A DNA stretch of 64,000 nt from Candidatus Alistipes stercoravium (GCA_019119615.1 DWWQ01000059.1:26542-90541), one strand, 5' to 3'. Counted from the first letter of the stretch, positions 26,716 through 35,550 are shown. Translations and numbers: made by a program. The notes: generated from the sequence alone by a model not told the origin.

Positions 26716-29340
26716 TTATTTGGTCAGTCGCAGGGTTTTCAGTCCGAAGCGCGGCATCGAGAGTTCCACCTCGGTGCCTCCGCCGCGGGTCTGTATGGCG
26801 GGTGTTTCGAGTGGTTCGCCGCGCAGGTCTACCGCTTCGATTTTCGAGAAGAGATCCCCGAAGCGGAGGGTGTGCGGCGTCTCATCGCCCGAGGCGTTGT
26901 AGAGACGAACGATGATCGCCCCGTTCTCGGGATAGGCTGCCGAAAGCTCGTAGCCGCTTCCCGCGAGGTCGAGCCACGAGGCCTCGCCGTCGGTGAACGT
27001 ACGCCCGACAGCAGCGTAAAGCGGCTCGTTCCAGCGGGTGTTCTCCTCCTGCACGCCGCCTTCGTCCCAGTGTCCGTCGTGGGCGATCAGTGCGAAGCGC
27101 AGGTGTGTCGGCCCGTCGATCGGGTAGTCGCGGCCCCACAGGCCCGCACCCGAATACTGCACCGTCAGGCCGAGGGGCGCGTCGATGCCCCAGGTGTAGG
27201 AGGTGGTATGGTCGGTGAGCAGGGCCACACCGGCGCCGTCCGTTTCTGCAAGGTCCACCCAGTGCAGCAGGATGTCGTGCTTGATGTTGTCCCAGGTCGA
27301 GAAGTAGGTATCTTCCAGCCGGCTTTCGCAGACGTCGAACGGGGCATCCTTCCACAGCCGCGGCGCCGCGAGGGTCGTGGGGAACCAGACGTTGAGCTTG
27401 TAGCGTCCGTCGTAGCAGGCGCGGCGGTTCCGTCCGAAGGCGTTCCGTTCGCGGTAGGCGCCGATGCCGACGTTATGCCGCCAGTCGATAGCAAGGTCGA
27501 AATCGATCTTCGGGTCGCCCCGGCGCAGGGTGATCGTCTGCGTAAAGGGGGTCGAGGCGATGGTGCCGCGGATGCGGATACGCTTTACAAGGTCGTTGTC
27601 GCAGAGCAGGACGACTTCGGCCGGGCTCTCCGTCGAGGAGCGGAAGCGCCGCTCGTCGTAGAAGTAGCCCCGCAGCTCGCCCAGCGCGTAGCTGCTTGCC
27701 GCATCGACGATCTCCCGGTTGCCGAGCCGCCTGGCCACCAGGCTCGTGATGACGCCGCCCCGTGCCGGATCGATCCGCAGGCGGTAGAGGTCGTTCTCGA
27801 CCACGAGCGGCTCCGCGGTTGCAGCGGCTGTTGCCGTGCACTCTTTCGCGTGTCCCTCCGCAAGCGTATAGGTCGTGTAGCCGAACGGCGGGACCTCCGC
27901 CTCGAAGAGCAGCTCGCGCGCGCCCTCTGCGGTGCGGAGCAGCGTGCTTTCGACCTTGCGGCCGCGGACGTCCTTCACCACGACCTGCTCGAAGGCGAGC
28001 TCTTCGGGAAGGGCTACGGCAACCACCTCGCGGCGGGCCTCGCCGAGCGTATTTGCGAGGCGTACGCGCCACCGGCCCTCCTCCTTTGCCGGGGCGATGC
28101 TCCGCATGGCGCCGGTGGCAAGGCTGCTGCTGATCGAGTCGGTCGCGGCGGTCCAGCGGCGGATGTGGTCGGCCCAGGTGCCGCGGCCGTGCAGGCCGTT
28201 GTAGGGAACGATCCACGAGTCGTGGTGCTGTGCGAGCATCAGCGTGCGCCACGCCTCGTCGAGGGCCGCGCGGTCGCAGTCGGCGCCGTTTGCCAGCGCC
28301 GCGAGGGCGCAGAGTTTCTCGGCTCTCACGATGCTGTTTTCGGCATGCCGCACCTCGCGGGCGATGCGCTGCAGCACCTGGCTGCCCCACATGAGGCTGA
28401 CGCGGACATCCTCCTGCGACATGCGGTAATCCTCGGGCTGCGAGTCCGGGGCGATGCGCTCGAAGTATTCACGCCAGGTAACGTATGTCGAGTGGTTGCG
28501 GATCGAGTCGCCCGAGCCGATCCAGGGGCCGTTGCGCCAGCCGGCATCCTGGTAGCACATGCCGATCGGGCGGGTGATGCCCTGCCGGGCGCAGGCCTTG
28601 AGGTAGTGCGTGCCGTTGCCCCAGGCGGTCGTCTGCCATACGGAACCTCGTTCGAGCGCCTCGCAGGCGTAGCGCGGCACGGCGCGGATCGAACTGCCGT
28701 CGGGTGCGATCCAGTTTACGGTCTCCCCGCCGAAGGGAGCCATGTAGCCGCCCCAGCAGGTGTTCGGGCACTTGAGCGAGGCGTATCGAAATCCGAAAAG
28801 ACGGAGGATCTGCGGCAGGCAGCTCGTAAAGCAGGGCTCCTCGACGGCGTAGGTCGTGAACTCCACCCCGGGAAAATGGCTGCGGATCTTCCGCATGCCG
28901 TAGTCGAACTGGCGGATGAGGCTCTCGCCCGAGATATTGTAGCAATAGGGCTGGGCGTAGGTCGGGTTGGTGAACTCCACGCGCGGATCGGTGGCCAGTT
29001 GTTTGAATCGTGCGTAGTCGCGCGGCGTGCGCAGGGCGACGGTGTCCCAAGTCTCGGGTTCGATCTCCAGCCCGATCCGCCACTCGGGATGTGCCTCCAG
29101 CTGGTTGCAGATGAAACGGGTCTTCCATCGGAGGGGATAGTGGCCGTAGATGCCGCCGTGGTATCCGTCGGCGAAGTAGGCCTGATGCTGCTGTGCGGCA
29201 AGCGGGGTGCCGAGGAGCAGCAGTGCTCCGAGGAGCACCTTTTTCCCGATACCCGGAATCGATGGACGGGTCGGATTTCCGTTCGGTGTTTTGCAGGAAC
29301 GGATACGAAGCAGCGATACTCCGGAACAGGATGGTTTCAT
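26716..29340 (-). CDS. GH38-family alpha-mannosidase, exported
   Basis: An 874-aa GH38 alpha-mannosidase and first structural gene of the minus operon. A hydrophobic leader (GKKVLLGALLLLGTPLAAQ) starts about residue 33, an unusually late position, but no internal Met offers a shorter start. Zn-site landmarks are DGYHGGIYGHYP near residue 60 and AQHHDSWI near 370. The canonical nucleophile segment IDPFGHS aligns by eye to YAVEEPCFTS, so Glu167 stands near the place of the usual Asp. This matches the divergent, Bacteroidetes-type branch rather than lysosomal enzymes. It probably trims alpha-mannose branches together with the GH92 trio. Confidence 0.85.
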   Translation of the reverse strand: MKPSCSGVSLLRIRSCKTPNGNPTRPSIPGIGKKVLLGALLLLGTPLAAQQHQAYFADGYHGGIYGHYPLRWKTRFICNQLEAHPEWRIGLEIEPETWDTVALRTPRDYARFKQLATDPRVEFTNPTYAQPYCYNISGESLIRQFDYGMRKIRSHFPGVEFTTYAVEEPCFTSCLPQILRLFGFRYASLKCPNTCWGGYMAPFGGETVNWIAPDGSSIRAVPRYACEALERGSVWQTTAWGNGTHYLKACARQGITRPIGMCYQDAGWRNGPWIGSGDSIRNHSTYVTWREYFERIAPDSQPEDYRMSQEDVRVSLMWGSQVLQRIAREVRHAENSIVRAEKLCALAALANGADCDRAALDEAWRTLMLAQHHDSWIVPYNGLHGRGTWADHIRRWTAATDSISSSLATGAMRSIAPAKEEGRWRVRLANTLGEARREVVAVALPEELAFEQVVVKDVRGRKVESTLLRTAEGARELLFEAEVPPFGYTTYTLAEGHAKECTATAAATAEPLVVENDLYRLRIDPARGGVITSLVARRLGNREIVDAASSYALGELRGYFYDERRFRSSTESPAEVVLLCDNDLVKRIRIRGTIASTPFTQTITLRRGDPKIDFDLAIDWRHNVGIGAYRERNAFGRNRRACYDGRYKLNVWFPTTLAAPRLWKDAPFDVCESRLEDTYFSTWDNIKHDILLHWVDLAETDGAGVALLTDHTTSYTWGIDAPLGLTVQYSGAGLWGRDYPIDGPTHLRFALIAHDGHWDEGGVQEENTRWNEPLYAAVGRTFTDGEASWLDLAGSGYELSAAYPENGAIIVRLYNASGDETPHTLRFGDLFSKIEAVDLRGEPLETPAIQTRGGGTEVELSMPRFGLKTLRLTK

Positions 29341-29476
29341 GGCGTCAGCAGTTGGTTTGTGGCATGCGCTTTTCCGCGCAGTTTCTCTTTACAAAGAAAC
29401 TCAATTAACCGCAAACCGCGGGACACCGCATCGGCAAAGTAGGGGGAAAGTAAATGGAATATACGGATAAATTACT

Positions 29477-29494
29477 TGCAAACAATGGTTTGCA
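29477..29494. repeat. Perfect inverted repeat between regulator and GH38
   Basis: TGCAAAC-AATG-GTTTGCA is a perfect 7-bp inverted repeat 28 bp past the regulator's stop, followed on the plus strand by TGTTTTTT. On the minus strand there is no strong T-run, so it may be a weak terminator of the regulator or an operator for the mannosidase operon. In the rest of the 181-bp gap I found only TACTTTG on the minus strand (about 29440-29434), one base short of a -7 element. Confidence 0.4.
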
Positions 29495-29521
29495 TGTTTT
29501 TTATGCGGCTGTTTTGGTAAA

Positions 29522-31144
29522 TCATATTGAAGTCTCCTGAAAGGTCTCCTGACCCAGTTTGCGGACCTCTTCCTCGAAGTGGGCGATGCCCGGGAGGGCT
29601 TTGCTCTTGATTTTGCTCTTGTAGTTGTAGACCGTCTGGAGCGAGCAGCGGAGGAACTCCGCGACCTGATTGACGTTCGTGATGCCGAGGCGCATGAGGG
29701 CGAAGATCCGCAATTCGGTATTCAGCCGTCCCTCGGCCGTTTCGTAGCGCTCCTCGGGCTTGAGCAGGTCGTTGAACTCCCGGACAAACGACGGGTAGAG
29801 CTTCAGAAAGGCCTCGTCGAATTCGGCATAGAGTTCGTCGAACTCGCGCTCCTGCTCCTTCGAGGAGATCTTGTAGAGACGGTCGATCTGCCCGCTGCGC
29901 AGCTTGTGGCTCACGTCCTTGCGGTAGGCGTAGAGTTTGTTGATATAGAGGGCGCACTGGTTCATGAAGTAGCCGATGTACTTCTCCTTGACGACGTTCG
30001 CCTCGTTGAGCGTGCGGTTCAGGTCGGAGAGCTGCCGGTTCATCTTCGCCAGATTCCGCCGGGCGCGGGACATCATGCGCATCTGGATGCCGATGACGGC
30101 CAGGGCCCCCACGAGCAGGACGATGAAGACGCTCAACAGGATCGTCGAGCGGCGCAGGTTCTGACGCTGTTTTTCGATGCGGTAGAGGTAGTTGCTCTCG
30201 ATGATGGGCTGGATGCGGGCGATGACCGAGTTCTTGACGCGCGAGTTGTAGAAGTTGGCGTCGTTCAGGGCCGAACTGATGTAGTTGTACGACCGTTCGA
30301 TGTCGCCCTGCTCGAAGAGGTTCATCGCCAGGGTGAGCAGCGCCTCGTTCTCCTTGACGGCCAGGCGGGTGTCTGAAATTGCCGCAAGGGCCAGGTAACG
30401 GTTCTCCTGCTCGCGCTCGCCGAGGTCCCGGTAGAGTTTGGCGAGGCTCATGGCCGCCATGGCGTAGCCGTGCGTTCCGTGCGGCTCCTTTTCGTAGATC
30501 CCCGCCAGGATCTCCAGGGCCGCCGAAGGATCGCCTGTGGCCTGCAGCTGGAAGGCCTTCTCCTTGAGCCACATCTCCGAGCCTTCGGGAAGCAGGGTCA
30601 GAACGCGGTCCCGCAGCTCGATGATTTTCGTCTGATACTCCTTCGCGAGGATCGTGTCGTCCGTATAGCGGATCAGATTTTCGTAGTAGCGGATGCTGGT
30701 CCAGCAGTAGGAGAGCTGCTGCGGGGCGGTCAGGCTTTCGTAGTCGGTGTTGTGCAGCAGTTCCGAAGCCTGGACGAAGAGTCCCGAGAGCGAGTAGACG
30801 AAGGCCAGCTGCAGGCGGCTTTCGATACGCATCCGGGAACTGCCGAGCGCCTCGGCGATGGCGAGGTTGTCATGAATATAGCGTGTGGCCGAGTCGCAGA
30901 CGAACGAGGTATAGTTGTTGATGATCTCGTTGTTGATCGCGTAGCGCTTCTCGGGTTCCGTCTGTTCGTCGCGCTGCCGTTTGAGGTCGCGCAGCAGCTC
31001 CTCCTTCTGTGTGGTGTAGCGGCTCCGGTCGGCAATGGCCCGGTCGAGTTGCAGCAGCAGCGTATCGGGCTTATTTCCCGCCTGAATCGTCGCGGACGGA
31101 AGCAGGAGCAGGGTCGCAAGAATCGGAAGCAGAAGGTTTTTCAT
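29522..31144 (-). CDS. DUF6377/SusR-like membrane-bound transcriptional regulator
   Basis: A 540-aa membrane regulator. ATG at 31144 gives the export signal MKNLLLPILATLLLLPSATIQA; longer starts add a non-signal leader. A periplasmic helical/TPR-like region (about 25-320) is followed by one membrane helix (STILLSVFIVLLVGALAVIGI, about 329-349), a coiled coil, and a cytoplasmic domain. The C-terminus has a helix-turn-helix (ITNVNQVAEFLRCSLQTVYNYKSKIKSKA), the layout of DUF6377 and SusR-type glycan regulators. It lies upstream of and in line with the GH38-GH92 operon, so it may sense a periplasmic mannose-rich fragment and control that operon, separately from the HTCS. Confidence 0.8.
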   Translation of the reverse strand: MKNLLLPILATLLLLPSATIQAGNKPDTLLLQLDRAIADRSRYTTQKEELLRDLKRQRDEQTEPEKRYAINNEIINNYTSFVCDSATRYIHDNLAIAEALGSSRMRIESRLQLAFVYSLSGLFVQASELLHNTDYESLTAPQQLSYCWTSIRYYENLIRYTDDTILAKEYQTKIIELRDRVLTLLPEGSEMWLKEKAFQLQATGDPSAALEILAGIYEKEPHGTHGYAMAAMSLAKLYRDLGEREQENRYLALAAISDTRLAVKENEALLTLAMNLFEQGDIERSYNYISSALNDANFYNSRVKNSVIARIQPIIESNYLYRIEKQRQNLRRSTILLSVFIVLLVGALAVIGIQMRMMSRARRNLAKMNRQLSDLNRTLNEANVVKEKYIGYFMNQCALYINKLYAYRKDVSHKLRSGQIDRLYKISSKEQEREFDELYAEFDEAFLKLYPSFVREFNDLLKPEERYETAEGRLNTELRIFALMRLGITNVNQVAEFLRCSLQTVYNYKSKIKSKALPGIAHFEEEVRKLGQETFQETSI

Positions 31145-31191
31145 CGTTCGGGTTGGTTTGTGGGGGCTTGTCGTGCCGAAAGCGCGTAACA

Positions 31192-31199
31192 CAAATATA
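31192..31199 (-). promoter_or_regulatory. Promoter -7 element for the DUF6377 regulator
   Basis: TATATTTG on the minus strand, 47 bp before the start. The region is shared with the divergent GH2 gene. Confidence 0.55.
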
Positions 31200-31336
31200 C
31201 GAAAAAAAGACAAAACGCGAAATCGGCCTGTGGAAAAATCGCCCTTCGGCAACGGTGTGGCGACCATTTTTCGGTTCGGGATCCGCTTCCGGCAGGGCAG
31301 ACGGACACGGGATGGTATATCTGCCGGTTTTTTTCG

Positions 31337-31344
31337 TATCTTTG
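31337..31344 (+). promoter_or_regulatory. Promoter -7 element for the GH2-like gene
   Basis: TATCTTTG on the plus strand, 80 bp before the ATG at 31424. No convincing -33 box. Confidence 0.5.
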
Positions 31345-31423
31345 TCCGGGACGATCCTTCCGCGAAGGGGTGCAGCTTCCCCGAGACCGGCGGATCGCCG
31401 CGGATATTTACAAATCATTCGTC

Positions 31424-33454
31424 ATGAAACGCTTATTGATGACTTTGCTGCTTGCGGCCGTGGCGGTTGCCGTCGAGGCCCGCGAGGTATTCCCGCTCAA
31501 CGAAGGGTGGCGTTTTTACTTCAAGTCGGAGAATACGAGCGATAACGCCCGCCACGTTACTCTGCCCCACAGTTGGAATACCGATCCGCAGAGCGAGGGA
31601 TCGTGGCTCGAAACCACGGGAAACTACCGCAACGATATCTATATTCCGGCGGGCTGGACATCGCGCCGGCTCTTTCTGAAGTTCTACGGCGTACAGTCTG
31701 TTGCCGACCTCTTCGTAAACGGCAATCACGTTGGCACGCACCGTGGGGGCGCCGCAGCCTTCACCTTCGAGATCACCGACTATGTGCAGTACGGTGCGGA
31801 CAACGCGCTGCTTGTGGTGGTCAGCAACGGTGCGCGGAACGACGTGCTGCCCACCTCCACGGACATGAACCTCTACGGGGGCATCTACCGCGATGTCGAA
31901 CTGATCGTTACGGGTCCTACGGCCGTTTCGCCGCTCTATTTCGGCTCGGAAGGGGTGCTGATCCGTTCCCGGGAGGTCAATCCGCTCCATGTTTCGGGTG
32001 AAGCCGAGGTCCACCTGACCTCGCGGAACGAGAGCGCCTGTACGCTGACGCTCGATATCACGGCGCCGGACGGCAGCACGGTCTTCACGCGGCGTCAGCG
32101 GGCCCGCCTCGACGGGAAAGCGGTCGTCGTGCCCTTCACGATCGACGAGCCCGCGTTGTGGAGTCCCGAAAGTCCGACGCTCTACACCGTAACGGCCGCC
32201 ATCGGCGAAGACAGCATCGTGGACTGCGTACGGGTCCGCACGGGTTTCCGATCCATTGCCGCAACGCCCGGCGGCGGGCTGCGTATCAACGGTACCCGCG
32301 TTCCCGTGCACGGTGTGGCGCTTTATCACGACAATATCTCTTCGGGAGGCACGCTCTCGGCGGCGGATTACGATGCCGATCTGGCCACGGTACGCGACGT
32401 GGGGGCCAATGCGCTGCGTTCGGCCGTGATGCCCCATGCGCAGTATCTCTACGACCGCTGCGACGAGCAGGGTATTCTGGTCTGGGTCGATACGCCGTTG
32501 CAGAGCGCCCCTTTCCTGGGCGACATCGCCTACTATGCGATGCCGGCGTTCGAGGAGAACGGTGTCGAGCAGCTGCGCGAGATCATCGCGCAGAACATGA
32601 ACCATCCTTCGGTGGTGATGTGGGGACTCTTCTCGTGCCTCCGGCCGCGCGGCGACAACGTTACGCCCTATCTCCGGCGGCTCAACGATGTGGCGCATGA
32701 GATGGACGCCTCGCGGCCCACGACGGCGTGCAGCGATCAGAACGGCGATATCAATTTCGTCTCGGATCTGATCGTCTGGCGGCAGAACATCGGTTGGGAA
32801 AAGGGTTCCACGAGCGATGTGGCGGTCTGGCGCGACCAGCTGCGCAAGAACTGGTCGCATCTGCGTTCGGGTGTCAGCTACGGCGGCAGCGGCTTCATCG
32901 GGCACAAGAGCTATACGGCGCAGGCGGAGCCCCGCTCGAACTGGATGCCCGAGGAGAAGCAGACGCGTTTCCACGAGGAGTATGCCCGCAACCTGCAGGG
33001 CGATTCGCTTTTCTGGGGCGTATGGATCAACAACCTGTTCGACTACGGCTCGTCGCGCCGCCCCTACGGCATCAACGGTGAGGGACTTGTTACGTTTGAC
33101 CGCCGTCAGCAGAAGGATGCCTATTACCTCTACCGGGCCTTGTGGAACCGTGAAAGCCCGACGCTCTACATCTCCGACCGCCACCGGAGACTGCGCGACA
33201 TGCCGCGCCAGGCCTTCCGCGTCTATTCGTCGGCGGGGGTTCCGGTGCTGACCGTCGGAGCCGATACGGTGGCGATGACCGAATATGCGGCCTGTCAGTA
33301 CCAGTCCGATTCGGTGGAGGTGCGGGGCCCTGTCGTGGTGAAGGCCGTGGCGGGTACGCTGCGCGACAGCGTTACGATCCTTGTCGGCAACGTGTTAAAA
33401 CCGAAACGCTTCCAGGCCCCTCTGCGAAAAGCAGGTCCACAGCCGACAAATTAG
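31424..33454 (+). CDS. GH2-fold protein lacking both catalytic glutamates
   Basis: A 676-aa exported protein with the full beta-galactosidase-type GH2 fold: signal peptide (MKRLLMTLLLAAVAVAVEA), jelly-roll domain (LNEGWRFYF, LPHSWN), Ig-like domain (about 185-285) and TIM barrel (VHGVALYHDN, GVWINNLFDYGSSRRP, GLVTFDRRQQKDAYYLYRALW). Where active enzymes have WGLxNE, this one reads MWGLFSCLR near residue 400. Where they have SEYGAG, it reads GVSYGGSG near residue 483. Both the acid/base and the nucleophile Glu are therefore missing, with no frameshift. A sugar-binding or otherwise repurposed pseudoenzyme is inferred. Its tail overlaps the convergent WbqC gene by 83 bp. Confidence 0.8.
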   Translation: MKRLLMTLLLAAVAVAVEAREVFPLNEGWRFYFKSENTSDNARHVTLPHSWNTDPQSEGSWLETTGNYRNDIYIPAGWTSRRLFLKFYGVQSVADLFVNGNHVGTHRGGAAAFTFEITDYVQYGADNALLVVVSNGARNDVLPTSTDMNLYGGIYRDVELIVTGPTAVSPLYFGSEGVLIRSREVNPLHVSGEAEVHLTSRNESACTLTLDITAPDGSTVFTRRQRARLDGKAVVVPFTIDEPALWSPESPTLYTVTAAIGEDSIVDCVRVRTGFRSIAATPGGGLRINGTRVPVHGVALYHDNISSGGTLSAADYDADLATVRDVGANALRSAVMPHAQYLYDRCDEQGILVWVDTPLQSAPFLGDIAYYAMPAFEENGVEQLREIIAQNMNHPSVVMWGLFSCLRPRGDNVTPYLRRLNDVAHEMDASRPTTACSDQNGDINFVSDLIVWRQNIGWEKGSTSDVAVWRDQLRKNWSHLRSGVSYGGSGFIGHKSYTAQAEPRSNWMPEEKQTRFHEEYARNLQGDSLFWGVWINNLFDYGSSRRPYGINGEGLVTFDRRQQKDAYYLYRALWNRESPTLYISDRHRRLRDMPRQAFRVYSSAGVPVLTVGADTVAMTEYAACQYQSDSVEVRGPVVVKAVAGTLRDSVTILVGNVLKPKRFQAPLRKAGPQPTN

Positions 33455-33977
33455 CCATGAAGGGCATGCGGTCCGAAAAGACCTGAACATAGGGCTCGGC
33501 GATCAGCGCCGGGCCCTTTCTGTGTTTGTCGCGCAGGTCCCTGTCTTCGGGTGCGGCCTCCACATAGCGTTCCGAGAGCGTGGGCATCGGCAGATGCAGC
33601 GACGTACAGAGCGCGTCGAGCAGTTGCAGGTTGTAATCGACCAGAAAACGGTATTCGTTGTGGTAGAAGGGGGCGAAACGGTCGGCGTAATGGTCGAAAT
33701 AGGGAGCGGATTTGTAGCAGGCCGTGAGGGCTCCCCAATGCTGGTGCTGCCAGCGCTTCGAGTAGTCGAGCAGCATGTCGCGCATCGGTTGCCGGGGCCG
33801 GTTGGCATGTTGTACGGGCACGGTGAGCTCCATCACGCCGTCGGGCGCAAGGATCCGCGCCCGGTTGCGCTCCGAGCGTTTGACGAAGTGCTCGCCCAGA
33901 TCGACGATGCACCCGCCCTGCTGCAGGTGCCAGAGGTACTCGACCGAGGGGAGATAGGCCAGCGGAAGAATTGTCAT
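33372..33977 (-). CDS. WbqC-family protein
   Basis: A 201-aa cytoplasmic protein of the WbqC-like family, of uncertain biochemical role and often near O-antigen or sugar-nucleotide genes. It starts at 33977 with MTILPLAYLPSVEYL; family motifs are the N-terminal YLP, LTVPV, YFDHYADRF and the C-terminal VFSDRMPFMANLSAVDLLFAEGP. The ATG overlaps the ispG stop (ATGA), so the two are translationally coupled. Its 3' end runs 83 bp into the convergent GH2-like gene, yet the final motif lies inside the overlap and is needed for a normal-length protein. Confidence 0.8.
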   Translation of the reverse strand: MTILPLAYLPSVEYLWHLQQGGCIVDLGEHFVKRSERNRARILAPDGVMELTVPVQHANRPRQPMRDMLLDYSKRWQHQHWGALTACYKSAPYFDHYADRFAPFYHNEYRFLVDYNLQLLDALCTSLHLPMPTLSERYVEAAPEDRDLRDKHRKGPALIAEPYVQVFSDRMPFMANLSAVDLLFAEGPGSVSVLTRCRQGS

Positions 33978-35467
33978 GGCATCGCGTCGGGTTCGGTCCA
34001 CTTGCCGTCGCGGCGGATCAGCTCCACGAGGTGGTCGAGCGCCTCCTCCTGGGGAATGTTGCGTTCGACGACCTCACGACCCCGGTAGAGGGTGATGCGT
34101 CCGGGTCCGGCTCCGACATAGCCGTAATCGGCGTCTGCCATCTCGCCCGGGCCGTTCACGATGCAGCCCATGACGCCGATACGGAGGTTTTTCAGATGCG
34201 ACGTGCGGGCCTTGATCTGCCCGAGCGTTTGCTCGATGTCGTAGAGCGTGCGCCCGCAGCTCGGGCAGGCGATGTATTCGGTGCGTGAGAAGCGTACGCG
34301 TGCCGCCTGGAGGATCATCAACTCGATCTCGTGCAGCTCCGCGTCGCTGTGGCCCGGGGCGTCGATCCAGATGCCGTCGGCCAGACCGTCCAGCAGTAGC
34401 GGCCCGAGGTCTGCGGCGGCCTTCACGGCCAGCGTCGCGGTGTCGGGCTCCTCGTAGCGGCACTTGATCATCACGGGCACGTCGGCGGGCTCCAGATTGA
34501 GGATCGCGGCGCGCAGCTCGGCTGTGGGGTTGCCCGAGCGGGCTTCGAGGATGCGGAAACCCTCGTGCGGCTCGTCATGAACCACGGGGGCGGCCGTCGT
34601 GCGTTTGCGGTAGGCGGTCGGCGAATAGCGCTCCGGGTGCCGGACCGGGAAGTGCCCGGGGCGTGCGGCGAAGTGCTCGACAAGCAGCTTTGCGACGGGA
34701 ATCTCGTTTTCGGGTGCTTCGGTGAGCGATACGCGGATCGTGTCGCCGATGCCGTCGGCCAGCAGCGCACCGATGCCCACGGCGCTCTTGATGCGCCCTT
34801 CGAGACCGTTCCCGGCCTCCGTAACACCGAGATGAATCGGGTAGTGCATCCCCTCGGCGTCCATCGCCTCGATGAGCAGCCGGTAGGCGGCGACCATGAC
34901 GCGCGTATTGCTCGATTTCATCGAAACGACCACCTGGTCGAACGCCTTTTCGCGGCAGATGCGCAGAAACTCCATGGCCGAAACAACCATCCCTTCGGGC
35001 GTGTCGCCCCAGCGGTCGAAGACCCGTTTGGCGAGCGACCCGTGGTTCACGCCGATGCGCAGGGCGACGCTGCGCTCGCGGCACTGCTCGATGAGCGCCT
35101 CGAATTCGCCGTGGTCGTTGCGGTAGTTGCCGGGATTGATGCGCACCTTGTCCACATACTGTGCGGCGATGGCGGCTACTTCGGGAACGAAGTGAATGTC
35201 GGCGACGATGGCCGCCGGGCAGCCGTCGGCACGCAGTTCGCGGACAATGTCGGCGAGATTCTCGCCTTCGCGGCGTCCCTGTGCCGTGAGGCGTACGATG
35301 GGGCCTCCGGCCTGCCAGATGCGTTTGATCTGGGCGACGCTGGCGGCCGTGTCGTTGGTGTCGGTGTTGGTCATCGACTGTACGGCGATGGGATTCCCGC
35401 CGCCGATCCGGACGCTGCCGATGCGGACACAGCAGGTAGGGCGGCGTGTGTAGTGTTCGAGATTCAT
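33974..35467 (-). CDS. ispG: 4-hydroxy-3-methylbut-2-en-1-yl diphosphate synthase
   Basis: IspG (GcpE) converts methylerythritol cyclodiphosphate to HMBPP in the non-mevalonate isoprenoid pathway, using a 4Fe-4S cluster. The 497-aa product starts with the TIM-barrel half (IGGGNPIAVQSMTNTDT, DIHFVP, INPGN, GVNHGS). It ends with the cluster domain carrying Cys ligands in ACPSCGRT near residue 406 and MGCIVNGPGE near residue 440, plus the conserved NGPGE Glu. It has the insert domain of Bacteroidetes/plant-type IspG, but a short one, as relatives are often above 600 aa. It is cytoplasmic and essential in related bacteria. Confidence 0.97.
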   Translation of the reverse strand: MNLEHYTRRPTCCVRIGSVRIGGGNPIAVQSMTNTDTNDTAASVAQIKRIWQAGGPIVRLTAQGRREGENLADIVRELRADGCPAAIVADIHFVPEVAAIAAQYVDKVRINPGNYRNDHGEFEALIEQCRERSVALRIGVNHGSLAKRVFDRWGDTPEGMVVSAMEFLRICREKAFDQVVVSMKSSNTRVMVAAYRLLIEAMDAEGMHYPIHLGVTEAGNGLEGRIKSAVGIGALLADGIGDTIRVSLTEAPENEIPVAKLLVEHFAARPGHFPVRHPERYSPTAYRKRTTAAPVVHDEPHEGFRILEARSGNPTAELRAAILNLEPADVPVMIKCRYEEPDTATLAVKAAADLGPLLLDGLADGIWIDAPGHSDAELHEIELMILQAARVRFSRTEYIACPSCGRTLYDIEQTLGQIKARTSHLKNLRIGVMGCIVNGPGEMADADYGYVGAGPGRITLYRGREVVERNIPQEEALDHLVELIRRDGKWTEPDAMP

Positions 35468-35541
35468 GGTATTTCGTTTTTGGGACCCGGCGGGCTTCTC
35501 CGGGTTTCTCCGGTCTTCCCCGGCCTGCGGGCCCCGTCAGA

Positions 35542-35549
35542 CAAAGATA
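35542..35549 (-). promoter_or_regulatory. Promoter -7 element for ispG-wbqC
   Basis: TATCTTTG on the minus strand, immediately downstream of the T-tract terminating the lipoprotein transcript, 75 bp before the ispG ATG. Confidence 0.55.
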
Positions 35550-35550
35550 C

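Noticed and set aside
24439..29442. 1667-codon plus-strand open frame
   Set aside because: Antisense shadow of the GH92 and GH38 genes, which have clear motifs.
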